Assembly (NCBI GenBank): GCA_937926265.1
Contig: CALAZS010000288.1
Span: 1-46,730 of the forward strand
Origin: an uncultured Gammaproteobacteria bacterium
GTDB lineage: Bacteria > Pseudomonadota > Gammaproteobacteria > Chromatiales > Chromatiaceae
Length of the DNA: 46,730 nt
Reading direction: 5' to 3'
Position 1 is the stretch's first letter; each line of letters opens with the position of its first letter. This document shows positions 7,975-15,050 of the stretch, piece by piece. Under the pieces are notes generated by a model. That model was not told the origin of the DNA and did not search any database. It saw only the letters and a program-made list of their open reading frames with translations. Made by a program: the position numbers and the translations under genes.

Positions 7975-9170
7975 GTGGCCACCGCAACGCTTTCCTGCTG
8001 ATGTTTATGAATGACTGACTGGTAAAAATCCAGCAATTCCATGGCTTTATCATCCGTTGACCAGTTGGCAACATAATCAGCACCTTTTTGGGCGATATCC
8101 CTGGCATAATCCGGCTCGGTCAACAGTTTTAAAACCTTCCTGGAAAACTCTTTAACTTCAAGTCTGGAAATAAGGCAGCCCTGCCCATCTATAAGCACAT
8201 CCTTGCTGCCCATGCTGGCAACTGAGACAACCGGCAGATTACAGGCCATTGCTTCCAGCAGCACCAACCCCTGGGTTTCAGTCTCAGACGAAAAAACAAA
8301 AACATCGGCACTGTGATAGCAGTCGATTAACTCGGTTTCGCGATCGAGATACCCGACGAAGATAATGCTGTCCTGCATATCCAGTGCTTTGCATCGGTTT
8401 TTGAGTGTTTTCTGTGCCGGCCCCTCGCCGGCAATAACGAACCTGGTGTTGTTATTCTTTTCGTAAACCTCAACAAACACATCCATTAAAAACGGTATGT
8501 TTTTTTCATGGGCCACCCTGCCTACATACAAAAGCACCTGCTCATCTTCATTAATGCCATATTTTTGTCTGAAACCGGGTTTCTCTCTGAATGCAGTATC
8601 ATTTTTGGGAAGGTACTGATTCATTTTCAGGCCGGTTGGAATAATCGCTGCTTCGGTTCTGGCACCATACTCACGCAGCTTTTCCAGCATTTGGCTTGAG
8701 GGCGAAATAATACCGTTTACCTGGTTACACTGAGAGGCTGAAAATCGTCTTGCGATGATTCTCAGCAGACCCGAGGGTAACCATGGCAGGTATTTTTCAA
8801 AATAGGCTTCAAAGTAAGTGTGGTATGAAACAACACAGGGAATTCCAAGCTTTTTGGAGAGGTATATACCGGCATAATGAGCAATAAATGGCGTTTGAAT
8901 ATGCAAAATATCGAAACTCTGCTTTTCCAGTTCGGGTAAAAGTTTTTTTATAAACTTCCTGTTCATCAACCTGTCTTCAGGATCAAACGGCAGTTGCCTG
9001 GAAGGCACCCGTATAATCTCAAAATCGGCATTGAAATGTTCCGGGTACTCAGGAGCGATCAGGGTAACTGAATGCCCCTGTGCCAGCAGTGATTCAGTGA
9101 AGGTCTGAATCGATGTTGATACACCATTGACGCGCGGAAAGAACACATCTGAAATCATTAGTATATTCAT
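7971..9170 (-). CDS. GT4-family glycosyltransferase
   Basis: The 399-residue protein is a full GT-B enzyme. It has the N-terminal GT4 signature (MISDVFFPRVNGVSTSIQTF), the acceptor region HIQTPFIAHYAG and the donor-site E-x7-E in TETQGLVLLEAMACN. It resembles diacylglycerol glucosyltransferases and phosphatidylinositol mannosyltransferases of GT4. GGGAAG about nine bases upstream of the ATG supports the start, 15 bases after the olsF-like gene. Having two different GT4 enzymes around one PlcP suggests either two glycolipids or sequential addition of two sugars. This is inference; a lipid A or exopolysaccharide role cannot be excluded, but no such genes lie nearby. Confidence 0.85.
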   Translation of the reverse strand: MNILMISDVFFPRVNGVSTSIQTFTESLLAQGHSVTLIAPEYPEHFNADFEIIRVPSRQLPFDPEDRLMNRKFIKKLLPELEKQSFDILHIQTPFIAHYAGIYLSKKLGIPCVVSYHTYFEAYFEKYLPWLPSGLLRIIARRFSASQCNQVNGIISPSSQMLEKLREYGARTEAAIIPTGLKMNQYLPKNDTAFREKPGFRQKYGINEDEQVLLYVGRVAHEKNIPFLMDVFVEVYEKNNNTRFVIAGEGPAQKTLKNRCKALDMQDSIIFVGYLDRETELIDCYHSADVFVFSSETETQGLVLLEAMACNLPVVSVASMGSKDVLIDGQGCLISRLEVKEFSRKVLKLLTEPDYARDIAQKGADYVANWSTDDKAMELLDFYQSVIHKHQQESVAVAT

Positions 9171-9185
9171 ACTGATTTTCTTCCC

Positions 9186-10937
9186 TTATGCCGCACTTTT
9201 ATCTTTTGTGATCCCGTGACTGTTAATATAGCGATCACGTTTTTTAGCCTTCACTTTTTCCACGTCGACAAGAATCAATGCATCAACACAGTCGGAGAAT
9301 TTTGCATCTTCGTTAAAATCTATGAACTGACAGCCACCCGGATGACATAACTCAACATACTGCTTGTAAAGCGTTGGCACTCTTACACCAAGTTCATCAA
9401 GTTTATCTTTAAGCAGAGAATATGCAGGCTTGTAATCATCTTCGTTCGACAACGGTGAAAATGCATCAAACTTTTTATAATGCTTTACCTTGAACGGAGT
9501 TCTTGCTTTGGCAAAAACCTGTTCACTGCCAAACAACTGACTATAAAACCCGCTGATAAGTTTTTTTGCCTTCTCGGGGTAAGAAGCACTGAGTGAGACC
9601 GGACCAAACATGTATCGAATATCCGGATTCTGTTTTAAATAAGCTCCGATGCCATACCAGAGATAATCGAGACTGCGTTTACCCCAGTATCTTGGCTGAA
9701 TGAAACTGCGCCCCAGTTCTATGGCATTTTCCAGGTAAGGCATGAGGCTTTCGTCATATTCAAACAGGGTGTTGCTGTATAAACCTGACACACCCTGCTT
9801 TTTTAAAATTTTTGACGCTTCGCCAATCCGGTAAGAACCCACAATTTCAAGTTCCTTGTCATCCCATAAAATCAGGTGGCGGTAGCTACGGTCATAATCA
9901 TCAAGATCAATTGAATGCCCAGTGCCCTCCCGTACCATGCGGAATGAAATTTCACGCAAGCGACCGACTTCACGCATTACACTTGAGTTTGGCTGGTAAT
10001 CGAACAGATAAATCTGCTGACCGTCCTGGGTTGAGCCGATCAACTGCGATTGCTGTAACTCTTTGCGGATCAGGCGACTTTTGGCTGGATGCACAACGTT
10101 TTCGACCGTATCGAAAAGTTCAGGTTTTTTCTTTTTATTAAGACGGTAAACCTGCTTGCGCATACGTTTGGCCAAAGCTTTTTTATTCAGATTGAGTTTT
10201 TCAACAGACTCCCAGGGAATGGGGTTGCCAATCCGAAAATTGATTTCCTTATCCTGTTTATTGAACATTTCGTTAACCAGCATCATCGTGCCAAGCGGCT
10301 TGAACATGGTTGACAGGGTATAAAACATGGCTGAATTTTTTGCCATGACATGAACCGGAAGAATTGGTGAATTGGTTTTCTTTGCCAGGTATAAAAAGCC
10401 TGTTTTCCACTTACCATCACGTACGCCATTAGGCTTGATACGTGATACTTCTCCGGTAGGAAACATGATTACTGCCTGTTCAGCCTCAAGCGCAGCCTTT
10501 ATTTCCTGCAGACTTTCACGATGAACTGCCTTGCCGGACATATTATCGATAGACAAAAACAGGTTGTTGAGTGGATCAATTTGACTGAGCAGGCTGTTGG
10601 CTACAATCTTTACATCCGGGCGAATGTCTGAAACCAGTTTTACCAGCGCCAGGCCATCAAGCGAACCAATAGGATGATTGGCAACAATCACCACCCTGCC
10701 CTGATCAGGAATACGCTCACGATCACGGTTGGATACTGAGAAAGAAAAATCGAAATAGTCGAGGACCGCATCGTTAAACTCAAAGCCCTCAAGATGACGA
10801 TGAGTATTAATAAAGTGGTTTATCTCATCCTGGTGAAGAAGCTTTTTTAGCAGTGCTGCTGAAGCTTTATATAAAGGCTTATTCTTTTTACTTTCTTCCG
10901 GTATATAACGGCTTAAAAGCGCATCAACATCTATCAC
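9186..10937 (-). CDS. olsF: Bifunctional acyltransferase, OlsF-like ornithine-lipid synthase
   Basis: The 583-residue protein fuses two acyltransferases. The N-terminal half is a lysophospholipid-acyltransferase-type domain with NHPIGSLDG (87-95) and FPTGEVSRI (159-167). The C-terminal half (about 300-470) is an OlsB/hemolysin-type GNAT domain with REISFRMVREGTG, GLYSNTLFEYDESLMP and ELGRSFIQPRYWGKRSLDYLW. This order and length match OlsF of Serratia, in which the C-terminal domain N-acylates ornithine and the N-terminal domain O-acylates the lyso-lipid. Ornithine lipids contain no phosphorus. The start is GTG at 10937, because AGGTG lies ten bases upstream and no in-frame ATG is near. The gene is first in the operon, behind a Pho-box-like element. 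A related but uncharacterised PlsC-GNAT fusion with another amino acid acceptor is the alternative. Confidence 0.82.
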   Translation of the reverse strand: MIDVDALLSRYIPEESKKNKPLYKASAALLKKLLHQDEINHFINTHRHLEGFEFNDAVLDYFDFSFSVSNRDRERIPDQGRVVIVANHPIGSLDGLALVKLVSDIRPDVKIVANSLLSQIDPLNNLFLSIDNMSGKAVHRESLQEIKAALEAEQAVIMFPTGEVSRIKPNGVRDGKWKTGFLYLAKKTNSPILPVHVMAKNSAMFYTLSTMFKPLGTMMLVNEMFNKQDKEINFRIGNPIPWESVEKLNLNKKALAKRMRKQVYRLNKKKKPELFDTVENVVHPAKSRLIRKELQQSQLIGSTQDGQQIYLFDYQPNSSVMREVGRLREISFRMVREGTGHSIDLDDYDRSYRHLILWDDKELEIVGSYRIGEASKILKKQGVSGLYSNTLFEYDESLMPYLENAIELGRSFIQPRYWGKRSLDYLWYGIGAYLKQNPDIRYMFGPVSLSASYPEKAKKLISGFYSQLFGSEQVFAKARTPFKVKHYKKFDAFSPLSNEDDYKPAYSLLKDKLDELGVRVPTLYKQYVELCHPGGCQFIDFNEDAKFSDCVDALILVDVEKVKAKKRDRYINSHGITKDKSAA

Positions 10938-10964
10938 TTTGCATTTTCACCTATCAATCCAATC

Positions 10965-11006
10965 ATTATAGAAAGATAGCTGCAACGTATGACAATAATA
11001 TGACTC
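10965..11006 (-). promoter_or_regulatory. Pho-box promoter of the lipid operon
   Basis: On the minus strand GAGTCAT-ATTA-TTGTCAT (11006-10989) aligns with the Pho box CTGTCAT-AAAA-CTGTCAT at 13 of 18 positions. The GTCAT cores are exactly 11 bp apart. Ten bases after the second repeat is TATCTT (10978-10973), the spacing seen in E. coli pstS and phoA. A perfect TATAAT follows at 10970-10965 and could serve a second start. Translation begins at the GTG at 10937, giving a short leader. It is oriented toward olsF and the three genes after it. Confidence 0.7.
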
Positions 11007-11102
11007 AGCTGGCTTTATGAATATGATTTTGCAGCTTTGTTTAACAAAAGTGTAAAAAATAAAAAAGAATTATGTCATTTTTGTTTCCACTTTTGTTACT
11101 GG

Positions 11103-11138
11103 TAAATTATTTCAGACGATTAAATTATTTCGGACGAT
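11103..11138. repeat. Tandem 18-bp duplication across a stop codon
   Basis: Two adjacent 18-bp copies (11103-11120 and 11121-11138) differ at one base. The copy nearer the gene encodes the final codons and TAA of the minus-strand gene at 11125-11490; the outer copy is non-coding. This looks like a recent slippage duplication. Confidence 0.8.
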
Positions 11139-11490
11139 ATTTTTCAACCTGCCTGAGGCCTGAACGCTTATAGGCAACCCATGTCTCTGAAATCTCTGAC
11201 AGCCTGCTCCATTGCTCTGTTACCTTATCGATACAATCATTCAGTTCCTGATTAATTAAATCTCCATGAGCCTGATTGCGTGACAGCTTATTAATACAAC
11301 GCAGTACATCGGAAACGGCCTGCATGGCACCCTCGGCTTGCTTGATATCGATTGAAGGTTCACCTTCTTTACCTATAACGCACTGGGTTTTTCCTCCAGA
11401 CAGTTTCAGGTAATTTTCCTGCAACTGTTTTAGTTCCTCTTGAAGTTCCTTTTGCAGTTCCGCTTTCAGCTTTGCCGTTGAATCAGACAT
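11125..11490 (-). CDS. Hypothetical helical protein
   Basis: The 121-residue protein is not recognised. Residues 1-30 are a charged amphipathic helix rich in Lys, Glu, Leu and Gln (probable coiled coil). Residues 55-105 have a second long helical stretch with two cysteines. There is no signal peptide or membrane segment, so it is probably cytoplasmic. Its ATG lies nine bases after the HAD phosphatase stop on the same strand, so the two form an operon. The last codons lie within an 18-bp tandem duplication. Confidence 0.65.
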   Translation of the reverse strand: MSDSTAKLKAELQKELQEELKQLQENYLKLSGGKTQCVIGKEGEPSIDIKQAEGAMQAVSDVLRCINKLSRNQAHGDLINQELNDCIDKVTEQWSRLSEISETWVAYKRSGLRQVEKYRPK

Positions 11491-11499
11491 GAATAAAAA

Positions 11500-12213
11500 T
11501 TACGCCGCAGCGCCGTTACATGAATAGAGCGCATGAACCAGGCGTTGAGTTAAATCATTCGGTTGTCGGGATATAATTGCATGTGGAATTTCATACTTCT
11601 CGGTGAGACGCTCAAAACTTTCAAAACCGTAAGACACAATCATGGGATGCATAGCCGCTGTAACCGCAGAAATGTAATCCTTGTATTCATCTCCGCAGAC
11701 ATAACACAGTGCTGGATTCACCTTGTATTTATCGCGTAGCTTTTCAAAAATCGCTGTCTTTTTTTCTTTTAACGGTACGTGAAGCAGAAAATCAAGATTG
11801 TCGATATCGACCTTTTCCCGTTTAAAAAGCTGCTTCAGGGTAACCTCAGGCTCCTGGGTAATATTTCGCGTAACAATACCAACTACAACATCCGGTGTAG
11901 CGGTTAACCTGTTAACCATTTCTGTCATGCCCGGGTAAAGCCTGGCCTCTTCCCTGTAGACCGCGGTCAGTGTATCAATCAGTTTATTACGCTCCACCTT
12001 GGTTAACTGTTTACGCAGGTTCTTGGGAAACTCTTTGACTCCACCTAAGTATTTAAAAAGGTTATGACGTTTTTGAAAGCGTGTAAGATCGCCCAGGTTC
12101 ATATCATGTTGGGAAAATGTTCGGGCAATTGCAGAAAAAGCATCAATGGTAGTGCCATCTGCATCGAGAATTACCAGTCTTTTTTTAGTATACATCCTTT
12201 GTTGATTTTCCAT
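11500..12213 (-). CDS. HAD-superfamily phosphatase
   Basis: The 237-residue protein has the four HAD motifs: D17-x-D19-G-T (nucleophile and acid/base), T in GIVTRN, a Lys in LKEKKTAIFEKL and the acidic CGDEYKD. The helical insertion between motifs I and II (about 30-90) is the C1 cap typical of phosphoglycolate-phosphatase-like enzymes. The substrate cannot be deduced. Position beside a Pho-box-like sequence and between phosphorus-related genes makes a role in phosphate recovery possible, but this is inference. An alternative ATG is at residue 7; the first is preferred because GGGA lies nine bases upstream. TATAAT at 12254-12249 on the minus strand is a likely -10. Confidence 0.85.
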   Translation of the reverse strand: MENQQRMYTKKRLVILDADGTTIDAFSAIARTFSQHDMNLGDLTRFQKRHNLFKYLGGVKEFPKNLRKQLTKVERNKLIDTLTAVYREEARLYPGMTEMVNRLTATPDVVVGIVTRNITQEPEVTLKQLFKREKVDIDNLDFLLHVPLKEKKTAIFEKLRDKYKVNPALCYVCGDEYKDYISAVTAAMHPMIVSYGFESFERLTEKYEIPHAIISRQPNDLTQRLVHALYSCNGAAA

Positions 12214-12248
12214 TTTTCATTTCCCGGATGAGTAATTTATTTGCGCTG

Positions 12249-12254
12249 ATTATA
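12249..12254 (-). promoter_or_regulatory. Likely -10 element for the HAD gene
   Basis: A perfect TATAAT reads on the minus strand 36 bases before the HAD start. No strong -35 is seen at 16-18 bp. The 8-bp sequence ATTATAAT also contains TATAAT on the plus strand. Confidence 0.4.
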
Positions 12255-12291
12255 ATAAATAAGCACTGGCATTGAGCAGGATCAGAATTTG

Positions 12292-12309
12292 GTGTCACTT
12301 GATTGTCAC
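12292..12309 (+). promoter_or_regulatory. Pho-box-like direct repeat
   Basis: GTGTCAC-TTGA-TTGTCAC contains two TGTCAC hexamers exactly 11 bp apart, the Pho-box spacing and core (compare TTGTCAC in the E. coli phoA promoter). It lies 25 bases before the PGPGW-like gene on the plus strand and 78 bases before the divergent HAD gene. No convincing -10 is seen at the expected distance, so PhoB binding is plausible but which gene it controls is open. Confidence 0.6.
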
Positions 12310-12334
12310 AAATTAATGATCAACTTCACCGGTT

Positions 12335-12670
12335 ATGACAAAACCAGGCATTCATCGTAAGTTAAAAGTGGCTTTCCGTATCGCCATCGCTTCTGTTTTC
12401 ATTGTATTGGGGCTGATTATTACCCCGCTGCCAATTCCCCTGGGACTGCTGATGATAGCCTTTGGTTTAATCCTGCTGGCCTATGACAATAACCGCATGA
12501 CTCGCCACATACGGATTCTCAGGCGCCGGTTTCCAGGCTTTTCACGCAAACTTGAAATGCTGGAAAAAAAGAATATCGGATTTGTTTCAGATGTACTTAA
12601 AAAAACCAACCCGGCAAAAGCCATGCTTTTAAAACTGGAAGAGGCTGCTGAAACGGAAACAGATTCTTAA
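12335..12670 (+). CDS. Small membrane protein, PGPGW-like
   Basis: The 111-residue protein has two membrane segments (about residues 13-30 and 36-50) joined by the turn PLPIPLG, like the PGPGW family of two-helix membrane proteins. A basic cytoplasmic stretch (TRHIRILRRRFPGFSRK) and an acidic C-terminus follow. Function unknown. The ATG at 12335 has only a weak ribosome site (ACCGG) and follows the Pho-box-like repeat by 25 bases, so the transcript may have a very short leader. It is convergent with the Na/Pi transporter gene. Confidence 0.75.
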   Translation: MTKPGIHRKLKVAFRIAIASVFIVLGLIITPLPIPLGLLMIAFGLILLAYDNNRMTRHIRILRRRFPGFSRKLEMLEKKNIGFVSDVLKKTNPAKAMLLKLEEAAETETDS

Positions 12671-12688
12671 ATTTCCAAATGGCCCATT

Positions 12689-12717
12689 TCAGGTTAATGG
12701 ACTGACTCAGGTTAATG
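12689..12717. repeat. Direct repeat TCAGGTTAATG, 18-bp period
   Basis: Identical 11-mers start at 12689 and 12707, between two convergent genes and just beyond the stop of the Na/Pi transporter gene. It resembles the short duplications seen at other gene ends in this window. Confidence 0.6.
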
Positions 12718-12725
12718 ACATTTTT

Positions 12726-14504
12726 TCAGGAAATATTTTTGGGAACAGGTATTTCCGCTTCAACCTTTGTAACAGTGACATCAGCCGGCTGTTCAAGAAC
12801 CAGCATAATATCAACCAGCATATTAACCATATTCATGGCTTCATAACTATCGTTACTCAGTGAAGTGGCCATATCCTGGGAAATCTCATTTCCGAGCAAC
12901 ATTTTATCGATGCGTCCGGTCCTTAACACATCAAGTTCCCGGGCTTTGTCTCTTTGCTTGTAAAGACGTTTGACAAATTTCTCACGGTCCTGCTTTTCGG
13001 TAATTTCAAATGTATGTACCAGGCGCAACATTTTTAACAGGCGCCTTTTAAGCAGGTTGTATTCGCGTTTGATTACCGGGTTTTCGGTTTGCTCATACTT
13101 ATCAATATTTTCTCGCAAACGTTTAATTTTCTTGACTACCTGAACCAGTTTCCGGTCCGCAATTAACAGGTTGCGTATCCTCTCCACCTCGGTTTCATTT
13201 AAATCAAACTGCGACTGCAGCCGGGTGGCATGATCCAGAATGGCATTGTAAATAGTCTTGACCTTACTGCCATAGACCTTATCAAAATCTATCTCGATTT
13301 TTTTGGAGTCCTCTATCAACTGATGAATCTTGAGGTCAGACTCGAGATCTTTACGGTGAATATTCAGACCGTGAAGCACGACCATGTAAACCGTATTTTG
13401 CAGCAGCCTGATTGATTCATCGTAAAGCGCCTTGATGGCTGACTGAGGAAATTTCATCGACAGTTCATTTAGAAATACCGGCTTGTCGACCGGCTCAGCT
13501 TCGAGCACTTCCTCGGCCACCATCCGCTCAACAATTTTAACAATGGTATTCACAAACCAGATCAGGAAAAACGAGTTAAGAATATTAAACATTGTATGAA
13601 ACAGTGAGACCGCCACCGGAATTGCCAACACCGAAACAAAGGGAGACTCACCCTCGATATGTTCAACAATACCTGCAATAAAATAGATAAATGGATAAAA
13701 CAGCACCAACACCCAGGCTACACCCAGGAGGTTAAATATCAGATGAGCTCTTGCCGCCCGCTTGGCATGATGATTGGAAATGATTGCCGCCAGGTTTGCA
13801 GTAATCGTTGTACCGATGTTTTCGCCCAGAACCATGGCAACCGCCATGTCAAAAGGTATCCAGCCCTCGTATGCCATTAGCAAAGTTAAAGCCATCGTGG
13901 CACTTGATGACTGGATCACAACAGTGAGCACGGTTCCCATGAAAAGAAAAAGCAGAATCGACAGGTAACCCATCTCGGTGTAGGAACGCAGGAATTCCAA
14001 TGTTTCGGGATGGGCGCCAATATCAGGAACCGAGTCTTTCAGAAACTGCAGACCGATAAACAGCAGGGAAAAACCCACCAGGAAAAAGCCGAAGTGACTG
14101 CGTGTTTCCTTTTTTGAAAAACTCATCAGGAATCCGACACCAAGCAAAGGCAGAGCAATAGAACTCATGTTTACTTTGAAACCCAGTATTGAAATCAACC
14201 ATGCAGTGACTGTCGTGCCGATATTTGCCCCCATGATGACACCCACTGCTTCGGTCAGAGTCAATAGTTGAGCATTTACGAAACTGACCACCATAAGCGT
14301 TGTCGCAGAAGAAGACTGGATAACGGTGGTGACCGTGAAACCAGTCAAAAGCGCATAAAATCGGTTTGAAGTGGTGACGGCCAAAAAAGAGCGCATGCGG
14401 TTGCCGGCGAGCTTCAGCAGGGCATCGCTCATTACTTTCATGCCATATAAAAATAACCCCAGCGCGCCAAGCAGGACAAACAGGTCATAAATTCCAAAAT
14501 TCAT
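12726..14504 (-). CDS. Na+/Pi-cotransporter family protein with PhoU-like domain
   Basis: The 592-residue membrane protein has two inverted Na_Pi_cotrans repeats in the N-terminal ~310 residues, each with the family's QSSSAT motif (TVIQSSSATTLM and VVIQSSSATMAL). Residues about 350-565 form a cytoplasmic, highly charged helical PhoU-like domain. This is the NptA/YjbB organisation. Family members move phosphate with sodium; E. coli YjbB was reported to export it. Which direction applies here is unknown. It sits next to Pho-box-controlled genes, consistent with phosphate homeostasis, but I see no Pho box directly upstream of it. The ribosome site is weak. Confidence 0.88.
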   Translation of the reverse strand: MNFGIYDLFVLLGALGLFLYGMKVMSDALLKLAGNRMRSFLAVTTSNRFYALLTGFTVTTVIQSSSATTLMVVSFVNAQLLTLTEAVGVIMGANIGTTVTAWLISILGFKVNMSSIALPLLGVGFLMSFSKKETRSHFGFFLVGFSLLFIGLQFLKDSVPDIGAHPETLEFLRSYTEMGYLSILLFLFMGTVLTVVIQSSSATMALTLLMAYEGWIPFDMAVAMVLGENIGTTITANLAAIISNHHAKRAARAHLIFNLLGVAWVLVLFYPFIYFIAGIVEHIEGESPFVSVLAIPVAVSLFHTMFNILNSFFLIWFVNTIVKIVERMVAEEVLEAEPVDKPVFLNELSMKFPQSAIKALYDESIRLLQNTVYMVVLHGLNIHRKDLESDLKIHQLIEDSKKIEIDFDKVYGSKVKTIYNAILDHATRLQSQFDLNETEVERIRNLLIADRKLVQVVKKIKRLRENIDKYEQTENPVIKREYNLLKRRLLKMLRLVHTFEITEKQDREKFVKRLYKQRDKARELDVLRTGRIDKMLLGNEISQDMATSLSNDSYEAMNMVNMLVDIMLVLEQPADVTVTKVEAEIPVPKNIS

Positions 14505-14785
14505 TTTCTAATTCTTTTTTTATTTAAAAACTATAAGTAACACATTTGCTACATTGGGTAACACCAGCACTGGAATTGTGTTTCCTTCAGTATTGATCAA
14601 GCATCCAAAACCGGCCGCAAAAACACGCTAACCAATTGAAAAATTTGACAAATATCATGATGGATAAAATAATTACCCTTCTTAAACTGGCGTTATTAAT
14701 TATAGCTACATAACAGTAACAAAACGTCGCTTGAGTAGATTCTTTATTTTGCCCTAAACATTCAAATTCATTGAGGATTCAGCAT

Positions 14786-15040
14786 ATGGATGACAAAGCA
14801 GCAGCTTACTGGCGGGAAAATGTTCGCCTGATGGTAATACTACTGGCGATTTGGTTCGCCGTTTCATTTCTGTTTGGCATCCTTCTGGTCGAGCCACTCA
14901 ACACGATACGTATTGGCGGCGTTGGCCTCGGATTCTGGTTTGCACAGCAAGGCTCAATCTACACATTTTTAGTGCTGATCTTTGTTTATGCCAACCGCAT
15001 GAACGCCCTTGATCGCAAATATGACATGCAGGAAGACTGA
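14786..15040 (+). CDS. DUF4212 small subunit of sodium:solute symporter
   Basis: The 84-residue protein has two membrane helices (about 13-34 and 48-70) separated by PLNTIRIGGVGLGFWFAQQGS. This is the DUF4212 pattern of small subunits that accompany VC_2705-type SSS transporters. The start at 14786 is chosen because GAGG at 14773-14776 lies nine bases upstream; a TTG further up would add five residues and bury that site. The large subunit follows after ten bases, so both should be made together. The 281 bases upstream of it separate it from the divergent Na/Pi gene and must hold both promoters; I found no clear consensus there. Confidence 0.9.
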   Translation: MDDKAAAYWRENVRLMVILLAIWFAVSFLFGILLVEPLNTIRIGGVGLGFWFAQQGSIYTFLVLIFVYANRMNALDRKYDMQED

Positions 15041-15050
15041 GGACTAAACG

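Noticed and set aside
14505..14785. Pho box or sigma-54 promoter between the Na/Pi gene and the symporter genes
   Set aside because: A TTTGTCAA sequence and TGGC elements occur, but no 11-bp-spaced GTCA pair and no correctly spaced GG/GC pair were found.
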